Assembly (NCBI RefSeq): GCF_035998295.1
Contig: NZ_DASYHS010000122.1
Location: forward strand, 1 to 29,560
DNA length: 29,560 nucleotides
Reading direction: 5' to 3'
Source of the DNA: DASYHS01 sp035998295
GTDB taxonomy: Bacteria; Pseudomonadota; Alphaproteobacteria; Azospirillales; Azospirillaceae
Shown here: positions 7,371-14,808 of the stretch, one piece after another
Numbering within the stretch: position 1 is the stretch's first letter
Layout of the letters: each line of letters starts with the position of its first letter
Notes under the pieces: generated by a model
Told to the model about the DNA's origin: nothing
Database searches by the model: none
Seen by the model: only the letters and a program-made list of their open reading frames with translations
Program-made: the position numbers and the translations under genes

Positions 7371-7625
7371 TCACTGCTGTGGCGGCGGCACCGGGGTCAC
7401 GGGCTCGACGGTCGTGCCGGTCGGCTCGACCACGACGGCCTCCTGGTCGTTGCCCGAGAAGAGCCACCAGAGCAGGGCGAGGATCACGAGCGCCGCGATC
7501 AGCCACGCCCACCAGGGAACGCCGCGCTTGCGCGCCGGGGCATGAGACGTGTTGGCCGGCCCGGTGGTGGTGGTCTTGCGGTCGACGTTGGTGTAGAGGC
7601 CAGACTTTTCCGGCTGTTCAGCCAT
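7371..7625 (-). CDS. Small single-pass membrane protein, unknown function
   Basis: An 84-residue protein with one clear transmembrane segment (VPWWAWLIAALVILALLWWL, about residues 36-55). The N-terminal half is polar with basic residues just before the membrane (HAPARKRG), suggesting an N-in orientation. The C-terminal tail is acidic, then Pro/Thr/Val-rich (VEPVTPVPPPQQ), and would face the periplasm. I do not recognise a named family. GGGAG lies 9 bases before the ATG. It is the first gene of a two-gene unit with the DUF2382 protein, and an EcfG-type promoter lies about 37 bases upstream, so a role in envelope stress is a reasonable guess. Confidence 0.8.
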   Translation of the reverse strand: MAEQPEKSGLYTNVDRKTTTTGPANTSHAPARKRGVPWWAWLIAALVILALLWWLFSGNDQEAVVVEPTGTTVEPVTPVPPPQQ

Positions 7626-7661
7626 GGATGAAAACTCCCGCTGACGGTTGGATCATGTCGC

Positions 7662-7686
7662 AACAGGACCTCCATCGGTTGGTTCC
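7662..7686 (-). promoter_or_regulatory. Predicted EcfG (general stress sigma factor) promoter
   Basis: On the - strand GGAAC (complement of 7682-7686) is followed by exactly 17 bases and then GTT (complement of 7662-7664). Alphaproteobacterial EcfG promoters have the form GGAAC-N16/17-cGTT. The base before GTT is T rather than the preferred C. Transcription would begin near 7655, about 30 bases before the start of the small membrane protein gene. The nature of the two downstream genes supports the call. Confidence 0.65.
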
Positions 7687-7825
7687 TCCCCAGGAAGCTA
7701 CGGGCCGGAGCCATACAACCGGCGGCCGAAGGCGAACGGACTTCTCGCCGAACGATGTCTCGGAAGAGCACTGTCGGAATGGTGCCGACGGATGGCTGCC
7801 CACCGAATATAAAGAGCGTGCGCGT

Positions 7826-7922
7826 CGGAGCGCCCTCCGCCCACCTTCCAGAGGCCGGTCCCCGGCAGGCGGTGGCCCGGGAAGTACCGGATCATCGCCA
7901 ATGCCGGGGCGGAGCGCCCTCC
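7826..7922. repeat. 13-bp direct repeat in a gene-free stretch
   Basis: CGGAGCGCCCTCC occurs at 7826-7838 and again at 7910-7922, 84 bases apart. It lies in the 7687-7945 stretch, where I see no credible gene. The only candidate reading frame there (- strand, ATG at 7895) lacks a ribosome site and looks like random high-GC coding. The role of the repeat is unknown. Confidence 0.4.
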
Positions 7923-7945
7923 CGACTACCGGGAAGAAGGTCGAC

Positions 7946-7961
7946 CGGCCCTCACGGGCCG
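7946..7961 (-). terminator. Possible terminator hairpin with the depolymerase stop codon in its loop
   Basis: CGGCCC (7946-7951) and GGGCCG (7956-7961) pair around a 4-base loop containing most of the stop codon of the depolymerase gene. The short GC-rich stem is followed on the - strand by a weak T/C tract only, so Rho-independent termination is uncertain. Confidence 0.35.
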
Positions 7962-9127
7962 TTTCCGGGCAGGCGGTGCGCCAGGAAGAAGCGCAGCATC
8001 TCGCGCGCGGCGTCCGGCCCGCGCGGGTCCGTGTAGGAGCCGGAGGGGCTGCCGCCCGCCCAGGCGTGCCCGGCCCCGTGGACCGTCCACTGCTCGCACA
8101 GCACCCGGCCCGAGGGATCGGCATGGACCGCGCGGCTGTAGGCATGGCCGCCGGGCACCCGGCCGCGCTCGACGGCGGGGTGCCGCCCGGCCGCGGACGC
8201 CGTGGCCAGGGCCGCGACGGCGTCGCCGTTGCGGGGATGGACGGTCGTGTCCCGGTCGCCGTGGAAGACGATGGTCGGGACGCCGCGCCGCGCCGGGTCG
8301 CCCGCCGCGCCCTGGCGCATGGCGGCGAAGGCCGAGGGCAGGTCGCGCGCAGCCCCGGCCGGCAGGCCGGAATGCACCCCGACGGCGGCGAAGAGGTCGG
8401 GATACGCGGCCGCGACCAGGGCTGCGGCGGCACCGCCGGCCGAGAGCCCGGCGACGTAGACGCGGGCGGCGTCCACGGGGTGGTCGCGCATGATCTGGCG
8501 GACGATCCCCGCGATCAGCGAGGGCTCGCCCCGGTCGCGCTCCTGGTGGCCGGGCTCGAACCAGTTCCAGCACTTGTTGGCGTTGGCCGAGGAGGGCTGC
8601 TCCGGATAGGCCACGAGGCAGCCATGCTCCTCCGCGAGCGCGTTCATGCCCGTGCCGGCGGCGAAGTCGTCGGGCGACTGGGTGCAGCCGTGCAGCATCA
8701 CCACCAGGGGAAGCGGCCCGCCGGTCCGGCTGGCGGGAACGTAGAGCCGGTAGGCGCGCGTGCCGGCGGCCCCGGAGTGGGAGGCCGTCTCGAACGCGGC
8801 GCCGTCGGGCAGCGGCACGGGGGCGGGCTGCGGGGCCTTGGCGCGCCGGCGCAGGCCGCGCAGGGTCTCGCCCAGGCCGGACCGGGGCCGGGCCGGGCCG
8901 TCCGGCCGCGGAGCGGGCCGTTCGGGCGGCGCCTCGTCGAGCGTGACGTAGTCGGCATCGATCACGGTGGGGTCGCCCAGCCTGGGATCGGCCGTCTCGG
9001 CGCCGGCCGGCGCGGGGGCGGCCCCGCCGCCGAGCAGGCGCTGGATCAGGGCGGTCGCTTCGCTCAGCTTGCCGGCGCCGGTGAGGCGGGTCGCCTCGGC
9101 CATCCCGGAGCGGAATCTGTCGGTCAT
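7952..9127 (-). CDS. PHA/PHB depolymerase-family esterase (type 1 catalytic domain)
   Basis: A 391-residue alpha/beta-hydrolase. Residues ~1-105 are a helical and then Pro/Ala-rich region (FRSGMAEATRLTGAGK, then PERPAPRPDGPARPR). The catalytic domain has the oxyanion strand LPLVVMLHGCTQSPDDFA, nucleophile Ser in VAGLSAGGA (GxSxG), Asp in IVFHGDRDTTVHP and His in GAGHAWAGG. The Cys-Trp-Asn-Trp-Phe segment (NKCWNWFEP) is typical of this family, which includes short-chain polyhydroxyalkanoate depolymerases and feruloyl-type esterases. No signal peptide is seen, so an intracellular role or other export is likely. The ATG was preferred over an upstream in-frame GTG because GAAGG lies 7 bases before it. 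Probably cotranscribed with the RHH regulator 60 bases upstream. Confidence 0.85.
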   Translation of the reverse strand: MTDRFRSGMAEATRLTGAGKLSEATALIQRLLGGGAAPAPAGAETADPRLGDPTVIDADYVTLDEAPPERPAPRPDGPARPRSGLGETLRGLRRRAKAPQPAPVPLPDGAAFETASHSGAAGTRAYRLYVPASRTGGPLPLVVMLHGCTQSPDDFAAGTGMNALAEEHGCLVAYPEQPSSANANKCWNWFEPGHQERDRGEPSLIAGIVRQIMRDHPVDAARVYVAGLSAGGAAAALVAAAYPDLFAAVGVHSGLPAGAARDLPSAFAAMRQGAAGDPARRGVPTIVFHGDRDTTVHPRNGDAVAALATASAAGRHPAVERGRVPGGHAYSRAVHADPSGRVLCEQWTVHGAGHAWAGGSPSGSYTDPRGPDAAREMLRFFLAHRLPGNGP

Positions 9128-9187
9128 GTCGATGCCTTCATCTGCGGTCGGTGCGGCGGGCGCCGTCACCGGATACGGCCGAAGCCG

Positions 9188-9586
9188 TTATTGGATACGG
9201 TCCGCGAGGGCCGCCTTGACTTCGGTGCTGGCGTGCAGCGCGCCCAGCACCGTCAGCGAGGCGATGGCGGCGCGGGCAAGGTCGGGGGTGACGTCCGGGG
9301 CGATGGTGGCGAGGCCGAGGACGCGGATGTCGAGCATCTGCCCGGCCGCCAGCGCCGCCTCCAGATCGGCACGCCCGAAGCGGCGCAGGCCGAGATCCAC
9401 GCTCTTGCGGGTCACGGCCTTGCTGACCACGTCGGCGTGCCGCTCGATCTGGTTGCGGATGGCGGTCCGGATGAAGTCGGTGCGGTTGGAATAGAACCCT
9501 TCCCGGACCAGCAGGTCGACCTGCCCGAGATCGACGAAGCCGAGGTTGATCGTGATCTTCTCACTGTCCGCGGGTCTGTCGGCCAT
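9188..9586 (-). CDS. Ribbon-helix-helix (CopG-like) transcriptional regulator
   Basis: A 132-residue protein. Residues ~9-50 form a ribbon-helix-helix: strand KITINLGFVDLGQVDLLVRE, then helix turn GFYSNRTDFIRTAIRNQIER, with the typical SNRTDFIR start of helix B. The remaining ~80 residues (LGLRRFGRADLEAAL ... LDIRVLGLATIAPDVTPDL) form a conserved-looking extension of unknown function. RHH proteins bind DNA as dimers on short tandem or inverted sites; exactly such sites surround its own start. ATG was chosen over the GTG directly before it. It leads a two-gene unit with the depolymerase-type esterase and probably regulates it. Confidence 0.8.
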   Translation of the reverse strand: MADRPADSEKITINLGFVDLGQVDLLVREGFYSNRTDFIRTAIRNQIERHADVVSKAVTRKSVDLGLRRFGRADLEAALAAGQMLDIRVLGLATIAPDVTPDLARAAIASLTVLGALHASTEVKAALADRIQ

Positions 9587-9625
9587 CACCTACCATCCAT
9601 TCACCATCTAGCTGGATGGTAGGTG
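9587..9625. promoter_or_regulatory. Nested inverted repeats, likely operator of the RHH regulator
   Basis: A perfect 13-bp inverted repeat, CACCTACCATCCA (9587-9599) and TGGATGGTAGGTG (9613-9625), is separated by 13 bases. Nested inside it is a second, near-perfect palindrome, ACCATCTAGCTGGATGGT (9603-9620; 16 of 18 symmetric). The core CCATC(C/T)A occurs three times. It abuts the RHH start codon and overlaps the predicted -10, which fits autorepression. Confidence 0.65.
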
Positions 9626-9648
9626 GTGTGACATCCGACGGCTGTCAA
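9620..9648 (-). promoter_or_regulatory. Predicted promoter of the RHH-depolymerase unit
   Basis: On the - strand a perfect TTGACA (complement of 9643-9648) is followed by 17 bases and CACCTA (complement of 9620-9625) as a weak -10. The -10 lies in the distal arm of the inverted repeat, so regulator binding would block RNA polymerase. Confidence 0.45.
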
Positions 9649-9791
9649 GCCGCTTCGCCTCATGAACCGCTTGCCTTTCGGGAAAACGCGAAAGAGGATC
9701 GACCGGACGGATCGGTCTACTTGGTGCGGGCCTGGTGCCGGCCCGTCGCGCCGTCCGCACCGGGCCGCTCGCGAAAAGGCATCCCTCTCCC

Positions 9792-12700
9792 ATGACCGGC
9801 AACGCAGACGAAGCCATCGCAGACGAAGCCGGCGGACGCCCCGTGCCCGACTTCCTCGCCAGCGGCGGCGGGATGGGTGCGCGCATGCGGTCGCACGACT
9901 GGTCGCGCACGCCGCTGGGCGCGCCGGAGACCTGGCCGCAGAGCCTGCGCTCGGCCATCAGCATCTGCCTCGGGACGAGCTACCCGATCGCGATCTACTG
10001 GGGACCCGAGCTGGCGCTCCTCTACAACGACGCCTGGAGCCCGATCCCCGGCAAGAAGCACCCCTGGGCGCTGGGACGTCCTGGCCGCGAGGTGTGGCCC
10101 GAGCTCTGGGACACGATCGGCCCCCTCTACGAGAAGGTCCAGGCGACCGGCGAGGGGATCTGGCAGGAGGACCAGCTCCTGCCGATGCACCGGCACGGCT
10201 ACACGGAGGAGTGCTACTTCAACTTCACCTTCAGCCCGATCCGCGGCGAGGACGGGAGCGTCGAGGGCATCTTCAACGCCGTCGTCGAGACCACGTTCCG
10301 CGTCATCAGCGAGCGGCGGGAGCGCACGCTGCGCGTGCTGGCGGAACGGCTCGCGGCGGCCCGGTCGGAAAGCGACGTGTGGGAGATCCCGGCCCGGACG
10401 CTGACCCGGAGTGCCGCGGACGTGCCGTTCTGCCTGCTGTACCGGCTCGACGGGACGGGGCACGCCCGGCTGGCCGGCCATGCCGGCCTGCCGCCGGGCG
10501 GGCCGGCCAGCCCGGAGGTGATCGAGGCCGCCGGCACGGCGGGGACGATCGAGGCCGCCGGCGCGGCGGGGGCGTGGCCGCTGGCCCGGGCGCTGGCGAC
10601 CGGCCGGTCCGAAAAGGTGGACGGCCTGTCCGCGCTGTTCGGCGCGGCGCTGCCGGGCGGGCTGTGGCCGGAACCGGCCGAGAGCGCGCTGGTGGTGCCG
10701 GTCGCGGCGACCCGCCCGGGCGACGCCGCGGGCTTCCTGATCGCCGGCATCAGCCCGCGCCGGGCACTCGACGAGGAGTACCGGGCCTTCATCGAGCGCG
10801 CGGCCGCCCATGTCGCGACGGCGCTGGGCAATGTCCGCGCCTACCAGGAGGAGCGCCGGCGCGCGGAAGCCCTGGCCGAGATCGACCGCGCCAAGACCAC
10901 CTTCTTCTCCAATGTCAGCCACGAGTTCCGGACCCCGCTCACCTTGATGCTCGGGCCGCTGGAGGAGGCGCTGGCCGATGCCGGGCGCCTGCTTCCCGAG
11001 GAGCTGGAGCGCGTGCGGGTCATCCACCGCAACGGGCTGCGGCTGCTGAAGCTGGTCAACGCGCTGCTGGATTTCTCGCGGATCGAGGCCGGGCGCGCGC
11101 AGGCGAGCTTCGAGCCGACGGACCTCGCCGCCCTCACCACCGAACTCGCGAGCACCTTCCGCTCCGCGTGCGAGAAGGCGGGGCTCGCGCTCGTCCTGCG
11201 CTGCCCGCCGCTCGCCGGGCCGGTCCATGTCGACCGGGACATGTGGGAGAAGATCGTCCTCAACCTGCTCTCCAACGCGTTCAAGTTCACCTTCGAGGGC
11301 GGGATCGCGGTCGAGCTCGGAGCGGACGGGGGCAGAGACGGGGACGGAGGCGGGGACTGGGCCGCGCTGACGGTGCGCGACACCGGCACCGGCGTCCCCG
11401 CGCACGAGCTGCCCCGCCTGTTCGAGCGCTTCCACCGGGTCGAGGGCGCGCGCGGGCGCAGCTACGAGGGCAGCGGCATCGGCCTCGCCCTCGTGCAGGA
11501 GCTGGTGAAGCTGCACGGCGGCACGATCCGGGTCGAGAGCGAGGAAGGACGGGGCACGGCGTTCCACGTCAGGGTCCCGTTCGGCACTTCCCACCTGCCG
11601 CAGGACCGCGTCCGGGAGGACGGCGCGCCAGCCCCGGCCCCCTCTTCCCCGGCCCCCTCTTCCCCGGCCGTGCGCGCGCAGGCCTATGTGGAGGAGGCGC
11701 TGCGCTGGCTGCCCGACGCGCGGCCGGCCGGGGAAGAGCGAACCGCGGCGGAGGGGACCGGGCAGGAGACGGGCGGGCGGGCCTTCGTGCTGCTGGCCGA
11801 CGACAACGCGGACATGCGCGACTACGTGCGCCGGCTGCTGGCCGGGCGCCACGACGTCGAGGCGGTGCCCGACGGGCGGGCGGCGCTCGACGCGATGCGG
11901 GCGCGCCGGCCGGACCTGCTGCTCACCGACATCATGATGCCCCGGCTCGACGGGTTCGGGCTGCTGCGCGCGGTGCGCGGGGACCCGCAGCTCGCCGACC
12001 TGCCGGTGATCATGCTGTCCGCGCGCGCCGGCGAGGAGGCCGGCATCGAAGGCCGCGCGGCCGGCGCCGACGACTACCTGGTCAAGCCCTTCTCGGCCCG
12101 CGAGCTGATCGCGCGCGTCGACACCGGCCTCGCGACCGCGCGCCTGCGCCGGGAGCACATGCAGGCGCTGCACCGGCTCAACGAGGCGCTCGCGGGGCAG
12201 GTCGAGGAACGCACGCGCGAGCGGGACCGCATCTGGAGCATCAGCCGGGACCTGTTCGTGGTCTGCGGCCTCGACGGGCGCTACCGGACCACGAACCCGG
12301 CCTGGACCCGGCAGCTCGGATACGCCGAGGGCGAGCTGGTCGGGACCCGGTTCGACGCGCTGGTCCATCCCGAGGACCAGGCCGCCGCGCAGGCGGCCTT
12401 CGAGCGCCTGGCCGGCGGCGCCGTGGCCGAGGACGTCGACGTCCGCATCCGCGCGGCGGACGGCGCCTGGCGCTGGTACAGCTGGACCGCCGTGCCCGAA
12501 GGCGACGTCTTCCATGCCGCCGGCCGGGACGTCACCGCGCGCAAGGAGCTGGAGGAGCAGCTCCGCCAGGCCCAGAAGATGGAAGCGGTCGGCAAGCTCA
12601 CCGGCGGGGTCGCGCACGACTTCAACAACCTGCTCCAGGTCATCGGCGGCAACCTCCAGCTCCTGCTGAAGGACGTCGCCGGCAACGGGCGCGCCGAGCA

Positions 12701-14165
12701 GAGGCTGCGCAACGCCCTCAACGGCGTGAACCGCGGCTCGAAGCTGGCCTCCCATCTGCTGGCGTTCGGCCGCCGGCAGCCGCTGGCGCCCGAAGTGGTC
12801 AATCCCGGCCGGCTGGTGCGCGGCCTCGACGACATGCTCCACCGCGCGCTGGGCGAAGCCGTCGAGATCGAGACCGTCGTCGCCGACGGGCTGTGGAACA
12901 CCTTCGTCGACGTCGCCCAGGTCGAGAACGCCCTGCTGAACCTGGCGATCAACGCCCGCGACGCGATGGAGGGCCGCGGCAGGCTGACGATCGAGGTCGC
13001 GAACGCCCCGCTCGAGGACGCGCATTCCGCCCGGCTCGCCGAGGTGGAGCCCGGACAATACGTGACGCTGGCGATCACCGATACCGGCTGCGGCATCCCG
13101 CCGGAGCTGGTGTCGCGCGTCTTCGAGCCGTTCTTCACGACCAAGGCGGAGGGACAGGGGACCGGGCTCGGGCTGAGCATGGTCTACGGCTTCGTCAAGC
13201 AGTCGGGCGGGCATGTCGGGATCCACAGCGAGCCCGGCCGGGGGACGACGGTCAGGATCCACCTGCCGCGCACGCACCGGGACGAGGAGGCCGCAGCGGA
13301 GGTGGGGGCCGGAGAGGTCGAGGCCGGGCCGGCGACCGGCGGCAGCGAGACCGTCCTGGTGGTCGAGGACGACCAGGACGTCCGCGCGACTGTGGTCGAG
13401 ATGCTGTCCGACCTCGGCTACGGCGTCCTGATGGCCAAGGACGCGCAGGGCGCGCTGGCGATCGTGGAGAGCGGCGCGCCGGTGGACCTGCTGTTCACCG
13501 ACGTCGTGATGCCGGGCCGGCTCCGCAGCCCCGAGCTGGCCCGCAGGGCGCGCGAGCTTCTGCCGGGCATCGCGGTGCTGTTCACCTCGGGATACGCCGA
13601 GGACGCGATCGTCCACGACGGACGGGTGGACGACGGCATCGAGCTGCTGAGCAAGCCGTACACGCGCGAGGCGCTGGCGCGCAAGCTGCGCCACGTGCTG
13701 CGCAACCAGCGGCAGAGGGACGCCGGCGCGGCGGCGGACCCGCCGAAGCCGGGGCCGGAACCGGGGCCGGAACCGGGGCCGGAGCCGGAGCCGGAGCCGG
13801 AGCCGCGCCCGCTGCGCGTGCTGCTGGTGGAGGATGACGGGCTGATCCGCTTCGCGACGGCCGAGATGCTGGAGGGCCTCGGGCATCTCGTCACCGAGGC
13901 GGGCGACGCGGCGGAGGCGCTGGCGCTGATCGAGACGCAACCCGTCGACGTGCTGCTGACCGACATCGGCCTGCCCGGCATCTCGGGCAAGGAGCTGGCG
14001 GCCCGGGCCTGCCGGCGGGTGCCGGGGCTGCGGGTCGTGTACGCCTCGGGATACGAGCTGCCCGAGACGGCCGGCGACGGCGACCCGGCCGGGCGCGCGG
14101 TCCTGCTGCGCAAGCCCTATGGCGAGAAGGCGCTGGCCGACGCCCTGGCGGCCGCTATGGCATGA
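9792..14165 (+). CDS. Double hybrid histidine kinase with three receiver domains
   Basis: A 1457-residue soluble signalling protein. Order: PAS-like N-terminal sensor (~35-170, DWSRTPLGAPETWPQSLRSA), GAF-like region (~190-350), HisKA with His377 (SHEFRTPL), HATPase (NLLSNAFKF, SGIGLALVQELVKLHGG), receiver 1 with Asp713 (LLLTDIMMPRLDG), coiled coil, PAS (~811-920, RDLFVVCGLDGRYRTTNPAW), second HisKA with His942 (GGVAHDFNNLLQV), second HATPase (NLAINARDAM, GTGLGLSMVYGFVKQSGG), receiver 2 with Asp1237 (LLFTDVVMPG), PGPE/PE repeat linker, and receiver 3 with Asp1391 (VLLTDIGLPG). All key residues are present in both kinases and all receivers. No transmembrane segment. ATG was preferred over an upstream GTG (9735); AAAAGG lies 12 bases before it. 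Likely a fusion of two kinase systems. Confidence 0.9.
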   Translation: MTGNADEAIADEAGGRPVPDFLASGGGMGARMRSHDWSRTPLGAPETWPQSLRSAISICLGTSYPIAIYWGPELALLYNDAWSPIPGKKHPWALGRPGREVWPELWDTIGPLYEKVQATGEGIWQEDQLLPMHRHGYTEECYFNFTFSPIRGEDGSVEGIFNAVVETTFRVISERRERTLRVLAERLAAARSESDVWEIPARTLTRSAADVPFCLLYRLDGTGHARLAGHAGLPPGGPASPEVIEAAGTAGTIEAAGAAGAWPLARALATGRSEKVDGLSALFGAALPGGLWPEPAESALVVPVAATRPGDAAGFLIAGISPRRALDEEYRAFIERAAAHVATALGNVRAYQEERRRAEALAEIDRAKTTFFSNVSHEFRTPLTLMLGPLEEALADAGRLLPEELERVRVIHRNGLRLLKLVNALLDFSRIEAGRAQASFEPTDLAALTTELASTFRSACEKAGLALVLRCPPLAGPVHVDRDMWEKIVLNLLSNAFKFTFEGGIAVELGADGGRDGDGGGDWAALTVRDTGTGVPAHELPRLFERFHRVEGARGRSYEGSGIGLALVQELVKLHGGTIRVESEEGRGTAFHVRVPFGTSHLPQDRVREDGAPAPAPSSPAPSSPAVRAQAYVEEALRWLPDARPAGEERTAAEGTGQETGGRAFVLLADDNADMRDYVRRLLAGRHDVEAVPDGRAALDAMRARRPDLLLTDIMMPRLDGFGLLRAVRGDPQLADLPVIMLSARAGEEAGIEGRAAGADDYLVKPFSARELIARVDTGLATARLRREHMQALHRLNEALAGQVEERTRERDRIWSISRDLFVVCGLDGRYRTTNPAWTRQLGYAEGELVGTRFDALVHPEDQAAAQAAFERLAGGAVAEDVDVRIRAADGAWRWYSWTAVPEGDVFHAAGRDVTARKELEEQLRQAQKMEAVGKLTGGVAHDFNNLLQVIGGNLQLLLKDVAGNGRAEQRLRNALNGVNRGSKLASHLLAFGRRQPLAPEVVNPGRLVRGLDDMLHRALGEAVEIETVVADGLWNTFVDVAQVENALLNLAINARDAMEGRGRLTIEVANAPLEDAHSARLAEVEPGQYVTLAITDTGCGIPPELVSRVFEPFFTTKAEGQGTGLGLSMVYGFVKQSGGHVGIHSEPGRGTTVRIHLPRTHRDEEAAAEVGAGEVEAGPATGGSETVLVVEDDQDVRATVVEMLSDLGYGVLMAKDAQGALAIVESGAPVDLLFTDVVMPGRLRSPELARRARELLPGIAVLFTSGYAEDAIVHDGRVDDGIELLSKPYTREALARKLRHVLRNQRQRDAGAAADPPKPGPEPGPEPGPEPEPEPEPRPLRVLLVEDDGLIRFATAEMLEGLGHLVTEAGDAAEALALIETQPVDVLLTDIGLPGISGKELAARACRRVPGLRVVYASGYELPETAGDGDPAGRAVLLRKPYGEKALADALAAAMA
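11632..11669 (+). repeat. 15-bp tandem repeat in the kinase 1-receiver 1 linker
   Basis: The unit CCCCGGCCCCCTCTT occurs twice in full (11632-11646, 11647-11661) plus 8 bases of a third copy. It keeps the reading frame and encodes an APSSP-type flexible linker (about residues 614-626) between the first ATPase domain and receiver 1. The copies are identical, which suggests recent slippage. Confidence 0.8.
13749..13802 (+). repeat. 12-bp and 6-bp tandem repeats encoding a PGPE/PE linker
   Basis: Three 12-bp units (CCGGGGCCGGAA twice, then one ending in AG) are followed by three CCGGAG units. They encode PGPE repeats and then PE repeats (about residues 1320-1337) joining receiver 2 to receiver 3. 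Such a stiff acidic Pro-rich linker suggests that receiver 3 was added by fusion. Confidence 0.85.
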
Positions 14166-14189
14166 CGCCCTGGCGGCCGCTATGGCGTG
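14140..14189 (+). repeat. 25-bp tandem duplication across the stop codon of the double kinase
   Basis: The unit ACGCCCTGGCGGCCGCTATG (first 20 bases) plus GC(A/G)TG is present twice, at 14140-14164 and 14165-14189, with a single difference (A versus G at the fourth-last base). The gene's TGA spans the end of unit 1 and the first base of unit 2, so the second copy is untranslated. Confidence 0.85.
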
Positions 14190-14205
14190 ACGCCGGACCG
14201 CCCGG

Positions 14206-14664
14206 TCACGGGGCGGCGTCGTAAGCGAGATGGACCAGCGGGAGGGGACGCCCCTCGTCGTCCAGGGGCGACCGCCCGATCTCCCGGAAGCCCAGGCGCC
14301 CGTAGAACGCCCGGGCCCCGCGGTTCCGTTCGTTGACGTCGACCGCCAGCCCGGCGCCGCCCCCGAGCGCCCCGGTGACGAGGGCGCGGCCGACGCCCCT
14401 GCCCTGCCAGGCCGGGTCCACGAACAGCGCATCGATCTTGCGCCCCGTCATCCCCATGAAGCCGACCGGCACGTCGCCGCCATCCACGGCGACCATGAAC
14501 CGCCCCGCCGGCAGATAGCGGTTGCGCACCAGGTCCGCGTAGAAGCGGATGTCCTCCTCGGTCAGGAAGTCGTGCGTCGCCCGGACGGCGGCGAGCCAGA
14601 CCTCGAAGAGCGCCGGGACGTCGTCGGGGCGCGACGGACGGATCGGGAGCATCTGTTCACCCAT
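14206..14664 (-). CDS. yjaB: GNAT-family N-acetyltransferase, YjaB-like
   Basis: A 152-residue single-domain acetyltransferase with clear similarity over its length to Escherichia coli YjaB as I remember it: IRPSRPDDVPALFEVW, VRATHDFLTEEDI, VPVGFMGMTGRKIDALFVDP, the acetyl-CoA loop AWQGRGVGRALV (Q-x-x-G-x-G), VNERNRGARAFYGRLGF and ending PLVHLAYDAA. YjaB acetylates protein lysines in E. coli; here the substrate is unproven. Two candidate ATGs lie 12 bases apart (14664 and 14652), both with weak ribosome sites; I chose the first. It converges with the double-kinase gene, leaving a gap of 40 bases that is partly filled by the tandem duplication. Confidence 0.8.
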   Translation of the reverse strand: MGEQMLPIRPSRPDDVPALFEVWLAAVRATHDFLTEEDIRFYADLVRNRYLPAGRFMVAVDGGDVPVGFMGMTGRKIDALFVDPAWQGRGVGRALVTGALGGGAGLAVDVNERNRGARAFYGRLGFREIGRSPLDDEGRPLPLVHLAYDAAP

Positions 14665-14808
14665 CGCGGATCTCGGGCGCGGGATGGTGATGCAATCCGG
14701 CCGGAGCCGCAACGGCGCCCGCATGCATGGCGGTTCCCATCCCCGCCCCGGTGCCGGAGCCGGCCGCATGAGGCATACTTCCGGCCACGAAGCGAGAGGG
14801 GGAGACGG

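Noticed and set aside
7698..7901. Possible small gene of about 65 codons in the gene-free stretch (- strand)
   Set aside because: The ATG at 7895 has no ribosome site, the translation is Arg/His-rich without features, and no promoter is seen.
9717..14432. 1571-codon open frame antisense to the double kinase
   Set aside because: It is a shadow of the real coding strand: no recognisable domain, low-complexity Arg/Gly/Pro/Asp composition.
14713..14736. GGAAC...GTT arrangement upstream of the YjaB-like gene on the - strand
   Set aside because: The spacer is 19 bases, outside the 16-17 of EcfG promoters.
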